Assembly (NCBI GenBank): GCA_050184225.1
Contig: JBFXAN010000083.1
Span: 1 to 26,534 of the forward strand
From: JBFXAN01 sp050184225
GTDB lineage: Bacteria; Chloroflexota; Dehalococcoidia; CAUJGQ01
Length of the DNA: 26,534 nt
Reading direction: 5' to 3'
In this document: positions 7,439 through 15,797 of the stretch, piece after piece
Position numbering within the stretch: position 1 is the stretch's first letter
Layout: the number at the start of each line of letters is the position of its first letter
Made by a program: the position numbers and the translations under genes
The notes under the pieces: generated by a model
Seen by the model: only the letters and a program-made list of their open reading frames with translations
Databases searched by the model: none
Told to the model about the DNA's origin: nothing

Positions 7439-8596
7439 CTACGCCCAGAGGGTGCGGGTGGCGAGAGCGGCGCCGTCGGCCATGGCGCGGAACTTGGCGC
7501 GCACGATCTCGGGGTGGATGCGCGGGCTGACACTGGCGATCGTGCCGAAGCCGCAATCGGTGCCCGCAATCACATTTTCGCGGCCCACCAGCCGGGCGTA
7601 CTGGGTGATGCGCTGAGCGACCAGGTCCGGGTGCTCGACGAAGTTGGTGAGCGAGTCGATCACGCCGGGGATCAGGGCCTTGCCCTCGGGCAGCTTCGTC
7701 TCCTCCCACACGCGCCACTCGTGGGCGTGGCGGGGGTTTGCCGCCTCGATCGAGTAGGCGCCCGCTTTGACCTGCATCACCAGATCGACGATCTCGCTCA
7801 AGGGCACGTCGCCGGTATGCGGCGTCTCCGCGTTCCCCCAGCAGACGTGGAACCTCACCCGCTCTTCGGGGATACCGGCGAGCGCGTGATTGAGTGCCTC
7901 GATCCGCAGCGCCACCGCCGACCGGAACTCGGCCATGCTCTCCCAGTCCTGCCGGTCCCAGGCCATCGCCACATCGGGGGCATCGATCTGGAGGACGAGG
8001 CCGGCGTCCGTGATCGCCCGATACTCCTCCGCGAGCACCTCGGCCAGCGCGAAGAGAAACGCCTCCTGGGATGGGTAATACTCGTTGGGGATGCGCATGC
8101 TGATGATGCCGGGCGATGGCGCGGGCATGAACGCCTCTTCGACGCGCGGATCCGCGATCGCCCGTTTGAGGTTCTCGATATCGCGCTCGTAGGCGCGGTC
8201 CTTCCAACTGAGTGGACCGACACACATCGGCCGAGCGCTGATCGCCGGTGCGGGGTTGTGCTGGTTGCGCCAGGCGGTGAATTCGGGGAACGGTTCAGGC
8301 CGCTGCGACGGCCGCACGAACCCCGGGTTCGGGTTGTGGCCCTCGAAGCCGTTCACCCGGTCGGCGATGTAGTCGGCGAACTGGGGTTTGCTCAATTCGC
8401 CGTCGCTGACGATATCGATGCCGTCGTCGTGCTGCTCGCGCACGATCCGGGCGACCGCCGCCCGTGTCTGCTCGGCGAACGTCTGATCGTCGAAGGCTTG
8501 TCCCGTGGCCCGTGCCTGGAGCATCGCCAACAGGTCCGGCGGCCGGGCGAGGCTGCCGGTGTGGGTCGTGAGGATTCGCTCTGTGCTTCGACGCAT
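7439..8596 (-). CDS. MetE-like zinc methyltransferase/thiol transferase
   Basis: A protein of 385 residues resembling the catalytic C-terminal half of cobalamin-independent methionine synthase. The zinc ligand set is visible: His250 and Cys252 in FHVCWGN, Glu284 in SIEAANPRH, and Cys348 in GTDCGFG. HTGSL near residue 12 is the usual start of this family. At 385 residues it lacks the N-terminal half of full MetE, as do the stand-alone archaeal-type synthases and epoxyalkane:CoM transferases. It is the last gene of the minus-strand operon, after a 73-base gap. In a catabolic operon a thiol (or methyl) transfer to a pathway intermediate is as likely as methionine synthesis. The true acceptor cannot be told. 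The ribosome site is weak (AGGA). Confidence 0.85.
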   Translation of the reverse strand: MRRSTERILTTHTGSLARPPDLLAMLQARATGQAFDDQTFAEQTRAAVARIVREQHDDGIDIVSDGELSKPQFADYIADRVNGFEGHNPNPGFVRPSQRPEPFPEFTAWRNQHNPAPAISARPMCVGPLSWKDRAYERDIENLKRAIADPRVEEAFMPAPSPGIISMRIPNEYYPSQEAFLFALAEVLAEEYRAITDAGLVLQIDAPDVAMAWDRQDWESMAEFRSAVALRIEALNHALAGIPEERVRFHVCWGNAETPHTGDVPLSEIVDLVMQVKAGAYSIEAANPRHAHEWRVWEETKLPEGKALIPGVIDSLTNFVEHPDLVAQRITQYARLVGRENVIAGTDCGFGTIASVSPRIHPEIVRAKFRAMADGAALATRTLWA

Positions 8597-8669
8597 TGAT
8601 TGATCCTGATCCGTTCTCCCGCCGCGTGGACCGTGTCCGATCGGCAGCAGGGCCGGCGCGGGCGTGCCT

Positions 8670-9509
8670 CTACACCGTCACCTGCGCTAGGATCGCGACC
8701 GCATCGCGCACCGCCATGCCGGCAGCCAGTCCGAGACGGGCGGCGGTGTCGTTCACGTGGGAGAGCACGCCGGACTCATAGGTGTCCCAGCCATCGCCGA
8801 TCCAGGTAGTCTCACAGCCGGCGGTGCCGCCGGGAATGCCGTCGCGGTCGAGCAGCGGCAGGCGGGAGATGCCGGCGTCGTCCTTGCCGCCGCCCGCGTC
8901 GTTGAAGAAGGCGGCAGCGACAGCGGCGCGCACCGCCCGGCCGCCCGTGGCGCCGCCGTGCGAGCCGGTGACGACGATCGCGCCGATGCAGGAGTCATCG
9001 ACCATCGACGCCGAGTCGAGCACGATGACGCGGGACGGCCCGGCGCTGACAAGCCGGGGCGGCCGGTCGGCGGGGGTGGCGGGCCGGTCTGTCCCGGTGC
9101 GCGCGGGCCACGCCGCCAGCAGGCGGGCCGCGTCGGCGGCGGACAGGTCGGTGCTGACACCGGCCTCGGCCGCCCAGCGGTTGCAGCGGGAGATCAGGCC
9201 CGACTCCCAGGTGTCCGTTCCGCTGCCGATTCGCGCGCTCAAGTAGCTCACTGTGGCGGCGGCAATGCCGTACTGCTCGACAGCGGCCAGGCCGCTGAAC
9301 CCGGCGCCATCCTTGCCGCCGCCCGCATCGTTGAGGATCACGGCCTTGGCACCGCACGCCGCCCCAAACAGCGCGGCCGTGTCGCCGCCGTGCGACCCGC
9401 AGACGATCACGTCGTCCGCGGCGAGGTCCGTGAAGTAGGTGACGGAGTCCCCGACGTAGATCCGGGCCGGCCCGACTTCGAGCACACATTCATACGGTCC
9501 GTGAGCCAT
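8670..9509 (-). CDS. Unknown-function protein made of two copies of one domain
   Basis: A protein of 279 residues that I cannot assign to a named family. Residues about 12-132 and 155-275 align with each other. Both have GSHGG (38-42 and 182-186), NDAGGGKD (60-67 and 203-210), a GI element (81 and 224) and IG-x-G-x-DT[WY]ESG (94-104 and 237-247), followed by an Asn (110 and 253). A Pro/Arg-rich linker (about 133-154) joins them. The conserved His, Asp, Lys and Glu in each copy suggest an active or ligand-binding site. No signal peptide or membrane segment is seen. ATG at 9509 is preferred over GTG at 9512 because GGAGG lies 6 bases upstream of it. It follows the E1-beta gene by 47 bases in the same operon. 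Confidence 0.8.
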   Translation of the reverse strand: MAHGPYECVLEVGPARIYVGDSVTYFTDLAADDVIVCGSHGGDTAALFGAACGAKAVILNDAGGGKDGAGFSGLAAVEQYGIAAATVSYLSARIGSGTDTWESGLISRCNRWAAEAGVSTDLSAADAARLLAAWPARTGTDRPATPADRPPRLVSAGPSRVIVLDSASMVDDSCIGAIVVTGSHGGATGGRAVRAAVAAAFFNDAGGGKDDAGISRLPLLDRDGIPGGTAGCETTWIGDGWDTYESGVLSHVNDTAARLGLAAGMAVRDAVAILAQVTV

Positions 9510-9556
9510 CACCGTCCTCCGAGCCTTCGTGGTGACAAGACCGCGTCGGAGCCGCC

Positions 9557-10525
9557 TCAGACGGCGACGGCGGACGCCTCGACCACCTGCCGGATCGCTG
9601 CTCGGATCCGTTCACGGTCCGGCAGCGCCGCATCCTCCAGCGGCGGGCTGTACGGCACCGGCACAGGAACGGCGCAGACCCGCTGCACCGGCGCGCGCAG
9701 AGCGCGGAACGTCTCCGTATCCTCGGTGACAAGTGCGGCGATCTCCGACGCTGCCGAGCAGGTGGGCGGCGCTTCATCCACGATCACCAGCCGTCCCGTC
9801 TTTCGCACGGAAGCGCGGATCGTCTCCGCGTCCAACGGCACCAGCGTCCGCGGGTCGATCACTTCCAGCGAGATCCCCTGTGCCGCGAACTCCTCCGCCA
9901 CGGCCAGCGCCTCGTGGACGTAGTAGGCGAGCGCGACGATGGTCACATCGGTCCCCGCCCGTTTCACCTCGGCGACGCCGAGCGGTACCGTGTAGTCGCC
10001 ATCCGGCACCGGCCCCTTGATCGCGGACAACCGGCTGCACTCAAACGAGATCACCGGGTTGTTATCGCGGATCGCGCTCTTCAGCAACCCCTTGGCATCG
10101 GCGGGCGTGGCCGGCAGGATCACCTTCAGTCCGGCCAGGTGCATGAACATCGAGTAGGGGCTCTGCGAGTGCTGGGCGGCCATCCCCATCCCGCCGCCGG
10201 TCGAACACCGATAGGTGACGGGGAAGTCCGCCTGGCCGCCGAACATATAGCGGATTTTGCTCGCCTGGTTGACGACCTGGTCCATCGCGACGAAGGAGAA
10301 GGTGACCATACCCCAGTGGACGATCGGCCGGAAGCCGCAGCCGGCCGCGCCGAGTCCCATACCGGTGAACACCGACTCCGAGATCGGGGTGGCGCGGGCG
10401 CGGGCCGGGCCGAACTCCTTTGCCGCCGCCGGGATCGTCGTCGCCAGGTAGATGACGCGCTCGTCGCGCCGCATCTCTTCGGCGACCGCCTCGTCAAGCG
10501 CCTGAGCGAAGGTGATTTCACGCAT
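9557..10525 (-). CDS. 2-oxoacid dehydrogenase E1 component, beta subunit
   Basis: A protein of 322 residues matching the beta subunit of pyruvate/acetoin/branched-chain 2-oxoacid dehydrogenase E1. It starts MREITFAQALDEAVAEEM. ATPISES carries Glu50, equivalent to the Glu that contacts ThDP N1'. AQHSQSPY carries His119 of the conserved HSxS segment, and DPRTLVPLD lies in the C-terminal domain. The family's usual 'GED' after the first strand is replaced by ATT (28-30), which is unusual. The ribosome site AAGGAG lies 6 bases before the ATG and overlaps the stop region of the alpha gene (10-base gap), so the two are coupled. No E2 or E3 gene is nearby. The subunits may borrow these or act as a stand-alone ThDP enzyme. 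Confidence 0.9.
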   Translation of the reverse strand: MREITFAQALDEAVAEEMRRDERVIYLATTIPAAAKEFGPARARATPISESVFTGMGLGAAGCGFRPIVHWGMVTFSFVAMDQVVNQASKIRYMFGGQADFPVTYRCSTGGGMGMAAQHSQSPYSMFMHLAGLKVILPATPADAKGLLKSAIRDNNPVISFECSRLSAIKGPVPDGDYTVPLGVAEVKRAGTDVTIVALAYYVHEALAVAEEFAAQGISLEVIDPRTLVPLDAETIRASVRKTGRLVIVDEAPPTCSAASEIAALVTEDTETFRALRAPVQRVCAVPVPVPYSPPLEDAALPDRERIRAAIRQVVEASAVAV

Positions 10526-10535
10526 TGTCTGCTCC

Positions 10536-11504
10536 TTACGCCGCGAACATATCGATCACAAGATCCCGCGTGTCTGGGTACGGGCTGGCCTCGGCAAAGG
10601 CGACCGCCTCCGCCAGGTCACGCTGAACCTGCTCACGCAGCGCCACAATCTCGGCGTCGATGGTCACGCCGGTTCCCTTCAGGTGCGTCTCGAAGGCGGC
10701 GATCGGGTCGCGGCCCTGCCAGTAGGCGAGTTGCTCCGCCGGGCGAATCTCCGGCGGCGGAGCGTCACGCATCGCATGGAACAGCCAGCGGAAGGTCTTG
10801 CACTCGATCAGCGTCGGCCCCTCGCCACGTCGCGCCCGCCCGACCGCCTCGCGGGCGGTTTCGTCGACGGCGAGCACGTCGTTGCCGTCCACGGCGATAC
10901 CGGGCATGCCGTAGGCGGAGGCGTGCAGAGCAATATCCGGTACCACCCGCACGTCATCGATTGAGTTGCCGGCGCCGTAGAGGTTGTTCTCGCAGACGAA
11001 GATCAACGGCAACTTCCAGGCCGAACTGATGTTGAGCGCCTCATGGAACTCGCCCTCGCCGGTGGCACCGTCACCGAAGAAGCAGACGGCGACACCGCCG
11101 TTACCCTCTAACTGCGCCGCAAGCGCCGCCCCGGTGGCGATCGGCATGCCACCGCCGACGATGCCGTTGGCGCCGAGCATCCCCACGGAAAAGTCGGCGA
11201 TGTGCATCGAGCCGCCCCGGCCCTTGCAGTAGCCGTCCTCACGACCGAATAACTCCGCCATCATCCGCTTCACATCGGCGCCCTTGGCGATGCAATGCCC
11301 GTGTCCGCGATGTGTGCTCGTCACGCGGTCGGTGGTCCGCAGGGCAGCGCAGATGCCGGTCGCTACGGCCTCTTCGCCGACGTACGGATGCACCGCGCCG
11401 GTGATCTGACCCGCCGTCCGCAACTCGATCGCGAGTTGATCGAACTCGCGGATCATGACCATCGTGCGGAGCATCGCCACCAGATCGGCATTTTCAAGGG
11501 ACAT
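10536..11504 (-). CDS. 2-oxoacid dehydrogenase E1 component, alpha subunit
   Basis: A protein of 322 residues matching E1-alpha of acetoin/pyruvate-type dehydrogenases. HRGHGH (65-70) contains the conserved active-site loop histidines. The ThDP/Mg motif runs from GDG (144-146) to NN (173-174). GGSMHIAD (97-104) is the usual phosphorylation-loop-like segment. ATG at 11504 is chosen because AGGAGGAG lies just upstream and the family begins there; a longer frame from 11564 adds 20 residues with no homology. It forms an alpha2beta2 E1 with the next gene. The stop of the CoA-transferase gene upstream in the operon is about 70 bases away. The short C-terminal tail and acetoin-type motifs do not fix the substrate. 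Confidence 0.9.
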   Translation of the reverse strand: MSLENADLVAMLRTMVMIREFDQLAIELRTAGQITGAVHPYVGEEAVATGICAALRTTDRVTSTHRGHGHCIAKGADVKRMMAELFGREDGYCKGRGGSMHIADFSVGMLGANGIVGGGMPIATGAALAAQLEGNGGVAVCFFGDGATGEGEFHEALNISSAWKLPLIFVCENNLYGAGNSIDDVRVVPDIALHASAYGMPGIAVDGNDVLAVDETAREAVGRARRGEGPTLIECKTFRWLFHAMRDAPPPEIRPAEQLAYWQGRDPIAAFETHLKGTGVTIDAEIVALREQVQRDLAEAVAFAEASPYPDTRDLVIDMFAA

Positions 11505-11573
11505 CGCGTCTCCTCCTTCATCGTGCGGGACGGCCGCCACAACCATGGCGCTCCGGTGACTCACGGCACGGCC

Positions 11574-12764
11574 CTAGATGACCGCACCGGTCCGTAGTTC
11601 TTCCAACTCCTCCCAGGTGTACCCCAGCGACAGCAGCACCTCTTCGGTGTGCTGGCCGACCTCCGGCGGCGCCCCACGCGGTTTGATCTCCGCCTCCGAC
11701 ATCGACACCGGCACACCCACCACCTGGAGCGTGCCCAGTGCCGGATGCTCCAGCGGCACGATGTAGCCGTTCGCGCGGGCCTGTTCGCTCGCGATGATCT
11801 CGTCGTAACTTTGCACCGGCGACACGAGGATGTCGAGCGGTTCCAGCATCGCCAGCCAAGCGGCGGTGGTCCGGGTGGGGAAAACACGATCGAGCAATGC
11901 CTCTAATTCATCCGCCCGCCGGTACATCGCATCGACTGTGTCATAGGCGGCGTGCTCCTCGATACCGAGCGCCCGGCAGAACGTGGGAAAGAGCCGCGGC
12001 TGTACGCCGGCGAGGCAGATGTAGCCGTCGGCCGTCTTGAACGCACCCCACGGTCCGCGCAGGGCAAAGCAGTGGGCGCGGTGCCGCCCGATCGTCTCCT
12101 TCGCCATCGACCGCTGGGTGATCTCCCAGGCCTGCATCGCGATTACGGTCCCGTAGAGGGAGGTATTCACGATCTGGCCGCGTCCGGTGCGGGTGCGATA
12201 CTGGAGGGCAGCGAGGATCGCCAGCGCCTCGACCATACCGGCGGTCTGATCCGCCACCAGCGCGCCCACCGCAAGCGGCGTGCCATCCGCCGGGCCGTTG
12301 ACGTACATCAGCCCGCCCGCCGCCTGGCCGAGCGTGTCCCGCCCTGGCCGTTCTGCCCACGGTCCGCGCGGACCGTACGTGGTCGCGTTGACGAAGATGA
12401 TGTCCGATCGATGCCGCTTCAGATCCTCGTAGCCGAGGCCGAGCCGGTCGAGCACGCCGATCCGCCAGTTATTGACGACCACGTCGCAGGTCGGGGCGAG
12501 GCGATAGATGATCTCCCTGGCGCTCGGTTGCTTGAGATCGAGAGTGATGCTCTTCTTGCCCCGGTTAAAGACGGTGAAGTAGGGGCTGACGCCTTGCAGC
12601 TCCGGATGCCCACGCAGACCGCCGCCGCGCGCCAGCTCGCCCGTCTCCCGCCGCTCGACCTTGATCACGTCCGCGCCCATGTCGGCGAGGATGCCGGTCC
12701 CCCACGGCCCTTGGATCTCCTGGCTGAAATCGAGAATGCGAACGCCTTCGAGTATGTCCGTCAT
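11574..12764 (-). CDS. Family III CoA-transferase (CaiB/BaiF type)
   Basis: A protein of 396 residues of the formyl-CoA/carnitine CoA-transferase family, which moves CoA between carboxylic acids through an aspartyl-CoA intermediate. It begins with LEGVRILDFSQEIQGPWG, followed by ADMGADVIKVERRE (28-41). The catalytic aspartate is Asp172 in VADQTAGM, matching Asp169 of formyl-CoA transferase. Length is normal. It begins 11 bases after the acyl-CoA dehydrogenase stop, so the two are almost certainly co-translated. The pairing suggests activation of a free acid to its CoA ester followed by dehydrogenation. A modest AGG precedes the ATG. Acid donor and acceptor are not readable. Confidence 0.92.
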   Translation of the reverse strand: MTDILEGVRILDFSQEIQGPWGTGILADMGADVIKVERRETGELARGGGLRGHPELQGVSPYFTVFNRGKKSITLDLKQPSAREIIYRLAPTCDVVVNNWRIGVLDRLGLGYEDLKRHRSDIIFVNATTYGPRGPWAERPGRDTLGQAAGGLMYVNGPADGTPLAVGALVADQTAGMVEALAILAALQYRTRTGRGQIVNTSLYGTVIAMQAWEITQRSMAKETIGRHRAHCFALRGPWGAFKTADGYICLAGVQPRLFPTFCRALGIEEHAAYDTVDAMYRRADELEALLDRVFPTRTTAAWLAMLEPLDILVSPVQSYDEIIASEQARANGYIVPLEHPALGTLQVVGVPVSMSEAEIKPRGAPPEVGQHTEEVLLSLGYTWEELEELRTGAVI

Positions 12765-12775
12765 CGACCTGCACC

Positions 12776-13954
12776 CTAACCTCTGGGCAGACCCAGGCCG
12801 CGGGTGGCGATGATGTTGCGCTGGATCTCGCTGGCGCCACCGCCGACGGTCATCGCCCGGCTGAACTGATACGCCTCCTCGAACCGGCCGCGCAGCCGCA
12901 CCCGCGGGTCGCCGGATTTGAGTTGTCCGTGCAGCCCCAGGATCTCCATGCCGGTGGTCGCCAACCGCACATCGAGTTCGGTGTGGTAGAGCTTGGCGAC
13001 CGACGCCTCGTAGTTGGGGATCATGCCCCGCGCCTGCATCGAGACCACGCGATAGGAGATCAGGCGGCCGGCTTCAATCTCGATGCGCATGTTCGCCAGC
13101 TTGTTCCGCACCGCCGGTTCATCGACCAGCGTGTGGCCGTTCGTGCGGCTCTCCTTGCAGAAGGCGTAGAGGTCTTCCCAGGTACGGTAGGCGCGGATGC
13201 CGCTTCCGATGCTGGAGCGCTCGAAGTCGAGCAGCGTCGCGCCGATGTACCAGCCGCGGTTCTCTTCGCCTACCCGGTTTTCGGCGGGCACGCGCACATC
13301 TTCGAAGAAGACTTGATTAAAGGAATGCTTGCCGAGCATGTTGATGATCGGCTGCACGGTGATCCCCGGCGTCTTCATGTCCAGCATGAAGAAGCTGATG
13401 CCGCGGTGCTTGGGCGCATCCGGGTCAGTGCGGGCGAGCATGAAGATCCAGTCCGAGCGATGCGCGTTCGAGGTCCAAATCTTCTGCCCGTTGATCACGT
13501 AATCGTCGCCGTCGCGCACGGCACGGCATTGCAGGGAGGCGAGGTCGGAGCCAGCCTCCGGCTCAGAGTAGCCCTGACACCAGATCACTTCGGCCGAGGT
13601 AATGCCGGGCAGATGTCGTCGCCGCTGCTCGTCGGTGCCGTGCACGATCAGCGTCGGGCCGAGCATGCTGACGGCGTTCCCATTGATCTGCGGCGCGCGC
13701 TGATACGCCATCTCCTGGTTGAAGACGAATTGCTGCATCACGGACATGCCGGCGCCGCCGTACTCCACCGGCCAGGCGGGTGCGATCCAGCCCTTCGCCG
13801 CCAATCGCTTTGCAAAGTCGCGGTTGGAGGCCCACTGCTCGCCGTCACCGCCTTCCAGGTCGGCTCCGTCCCAGCCGGCGGGCAGGTTCTCGGCGAGCCA
13901 GGTCTGTACCTCCTGCCGGAACGTCTCTTCCTCGGGTTTCAGACGAAAGTCCAT
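12776..13954 (-). CDS. Acyl-CoA dehydrogenase, FadE type
   Basis: A flavoprotein of 392 residues that introduces an alpha,beta double bond into an acyl-CoA and passes electrons to ETF. It starts MDFRLKPEEETFRQEVQTWL. The mid-domain signature YSEPEAGSDLASL and NGQKIWTSNAH are clear, and the C-terminus has GGGASEIQRNIIATRGLGLPR. The position holding the catalytic glutamate in MCAD-type enzymes (YEGT) reads GGGAS, as in the large 'YGGTSEIQRN' subgroup, so the base lies elsewhere or the reaction is atypical. ATG at 13954 has GGGAGGG 6 bases upstream; a longer frame to 14188 has no homology. It sits between the ferredoxin-fold gene and the CoA-transferase. Confidence 0.92.
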   Translation of the reverse strand: MDFRLKPEEETFRQEVQTWLAENLPAGWDGADLEGGDGEQWASNRDFAKRLAAKGWIAPAWPVEYGGAGMSVMQQFVFNQEMAYQRAPQINGNAVSMLGPTLIVHGTDEQRRRHLPGITSAEVIWCQGYSEPEAGSDLASLQCRAVRDGDDYVINGQKIWTSNAHRSDWIFMLARTDPDAPKHRGISFFMLDMKTPGITVQPIINMLGKHSFNQVFFEDVRVPAENRVGEENRGWYIGATLLDFERSSIGSGIRAYRTWEDLYAFCKESRTNGHTLVDEPAVRNKLANMRIEIEAGRLISYRVVSMQARGMIPNYEASVAKLYHTELDVRLATTGMEILGLHGQLKSGDPRVRLRGRFEEAYQFSRAMTVGGGASEIQRNIIATRGLGLPRG

Positions 13955-13991
13955 GGTGTGCCCTCCCGATCGCGGTGAAGGATCGCGCGGC

Positions 13992-14732
13992 CTAGCTGAC
14001 CCGCGCGGCAACCTCCTCCGCCGGCTCGGCAACCTGCGCGAAGATTGGCGCGAACACGCTCGTGCTCTGGTGCTGGGCGAAGGCGGGCCGCGCGCTCGAC
14101 GGCTGCCACTGCTCCAGGAACCGCGCCACCTCCGCTCTGGGATCGGCGGCTTCGGTTTCACAGAGCGTCGCGAACAGCCGCGAGCCATCCGGCTCTCTGA
14201 CGGCGCAGGCGAAGCGGTACGCCGTGTGGAACGGTCCGGTGGCGATCAGTTCCGGTATCGCATGCCGGTTGAACCAGTCGTTGAAGTTCCCCTCCTGCGC
14301 CGGTTCGGTACAGATGTCGAGCATCAGCAGCAAGCCCGACACCGGCGCCGTACCGGTGCGCGCCGTCGTAAAGCCGGACGACTCCGGCCGGAAGGGCGGA
14401 CCGCACCGGCGAACGACGCTCATCCGCACCAACTGGGAGTAGGTTGTCGTGTGTCCCTGCTCGCGCCAGCGGGGGCCGTCCACCGTGCGGAAGCTGTCGA
14501 TCATGTCCTCCATGTCCCAGCGATCGGTTTCGTAGAGCGCGAGGTAGCGCGACTCGCCCTCGCGCAGGTCTGCCGCCAGGTTGCGATAGCGCCGGCCGTT
14601 CTCGACCCAGCCGGTGGCGATCACATCGGGCACATGGACCTCGTTGTACCAGCGGTTGAAGTCGTCGTCGTGCGCCGGGTCGGCGCAGTTCATCTGGACG
14701 AACAGCATCCCTTTTGCGAATCGGCCCTGCAT
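13992..14732 (-). CDS. Tandem ferredoxin-fold (dimeric alpha/beta barrel) protein
   Basis: A protein of 246 residues with two copies of a ferredoxin-like alpha/beta domain similar to EthD/Dabb proteins. Copy one (about 8-110) has FNRWYNEVHVPDVIATG (25-41) and RYLALYETD (62-70). Copy two (about 133-230) has FNDWFNRHAIPELIATG (150-166) and RLFATLCETE (185-194). The match between the two helices is close, so the protein arose by duplication of one domain and could fold as an internal pseudo-dimer. Such proteins act as small isomerases, monooxygenases or dehydrochlorinases, or have unknown roles. GGGGAGG lies just before the ATG. It is 27 bases downstream of a luciferase-like gene. No catalytic assignment can be made. 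Confidence 0.78.
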   Translation of the reverse strand: MQGRFAKGMLFVQMNCADPAHDDDFNRWYNEVHVPDVIATGWVENGRRYRNLAADLREGESRYLALYETDRWDMEDMIDSFRTVDGPRWREQGHTTTYSQLVRMSVVRRCGPPFRPESSGFTTARTGTAPVSGLLLMLDICTEPAQEGNFNDWFNRHAIPELIATGPFHTAYRFACAVREPDGSRLFATLCETEAADPRAEVARFLEQWQPSSARPAFAQHQSTSVFAPIFAQVAEPAEEVAARVS

Positions 14733-14759
14733 GGCGCCTCCCCTGTTCGCGGTCTGCGG

Positions 14760-15761
14760 CTATACCGTCACTGTGCTCCGCTGGAAGTGCGGCAGTACCC
14801 TGGTGGCGAACAGTTGCATCGAGCGCATCACCATCTCGTGCGGCATACCCGGTAGCTGCAATCCGACGAAGATGTGGCTGACGGGCGGGTCGCCCTGGAT
14901 CCGCCGCTCGATCTCGCGGATCCAGGTGTCCGGATCGCCGAAGATGTAGTCCTCGCGCAGCGTGCCGCCCATCACGTTCGTGCGGCCGTACGTCCACCAC
15001 CAGTCGCGGTAATAGGCCCACTGCCACTTCGCATACCGTTCGGCCTCGGCAAACGCCTGCTCCGGGTCTTCGGCGCAGTGACCGAAGAACAGCGCCTGCG
15101 ACTCCGCCTTCGGTTCCGTCCCGAACTCCTGGCAGTACTGCAAATAGCGCTGATACATCGCGGGGGATGGCCGTCCGCAGAACCCCTCCAGTCCCCACCG
15201 GGCGACGCGGCGCACGCCCGCCGGGTTGGTGGGACCACCGACCCACATCACCGGTCGCGGCTTGCGGTAGGGTTTGGGCACCATCGCCACGTCGCGCAGC
15301 GTGAAGAACCGGCCGTCAAAGCTAAAGCGGTCCTCGGTGAAGGCGCGGACAAGGATCTCGACGGACTCGTCCATGATCTTGCCCGAGTGCTCGCGTGGTA
15401 CGCCGAAGCCCTCATACTCCTCCCAGCGATAGCCGAGGCCCAATCCTAGCGTCAGCCGCCCGCCGGAGATGATGTCCACTTCGGCCGCATCCTCCGCCAG
15501 CCGGAGCGGGTGATGGAGCGGCAGAAGGATCAGGTAGGAACAGATCTCCACCCGTTTCGTCCGCGCCGCCATCGCCGCTTCAATCGGCAGAGGAGAGGGG
15601 ATATAACCGTCCGGCGAGAAGTGATGCTCGGTGGTCGTCACCGAGTCGAAGCCGAGGCGCTCGGCCTCCTCCACCTCCTCCAGCGTCTCCGAATACAATT
15701 GGTGCGAATCCCGCTGCCAGGGCGGCGGATTCGCCATCCGAAAGAACGCGCCGAACTTCAT
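14760..15761 (-). CDS. LLM-class flavin-dependent oxidoreductase (luciferase type)
   Basis: A protein of 333 residues with the luciferase/alkanal-monooxygenase barrel. The N-terminus MKFGAFFRMANPPPW and LGFDSVTTTEHHFSPDGY (35-52) mark the subgroup. ISGGRLTLGLGLGY (98-111) is the usual strand-turn, and VMWVGGPTNPAG binds the cofactor phosphate in relatives. GGAGGG precedes the ATG by 9 bases. It shares the NPPPWQ and TEHHF layout with the gene at 16140-17168 and is its paralogue, but the C-terminal halves differ, suggesting different substrates. Cofactor (FMNH2 with a reductase partner, or F420) is uncertain. No flavin reductase gene is in the window. Confidence 0.9.
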   Translation of the reverse strand: MKFGAFFRMANPPPWQRDSHQLYSETLEEVEEAERLGFDSVTTTEHHFSPDGYIPSPLPIEAAMAARTKRVEICSYLILLPLHHPLRLAEDAAEVDIISGGRLTLGLGLGYRWEEYEGFGVPREHSGKIMDESVEILVRAFTEDRFSFDGRFFTLRDVAMVPKPYRKPRPVMWVGGPTNPAGVRRVARWGLEGFCGRPSPAMYQRYLQYCQEFGTEPKAESQALFFGHCAEDPEQAFAEAERYAKWQWAYYRDWWWTYGRTNVMGGTLREDYIFGDPDTWIREIERRIQGDPPVSHIFVGLQLPGMPHEMVMRSMQLFATRVLPHFQRSTVTV

Positions 15762-15797
15762 CGCATCTCACCCTCCGCGGCCGCCACACACGTCCGC

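Noticed and set aside
7430..11029. Long plus-strand open frames of about 370-390 codons opposite the minus operon
   Set aside because: The translations are Arg/Gly/Ala/Val-rich without family motifs, and the minus-strand genes under them are well supported.
13719..15246. Overlapping open frames on both strands around the ferredoxin-fold and LLM genes
   Set aside because: These are shadows of genes with good ribosome sites and recognisable domains. The plus-strand frames show no motif.
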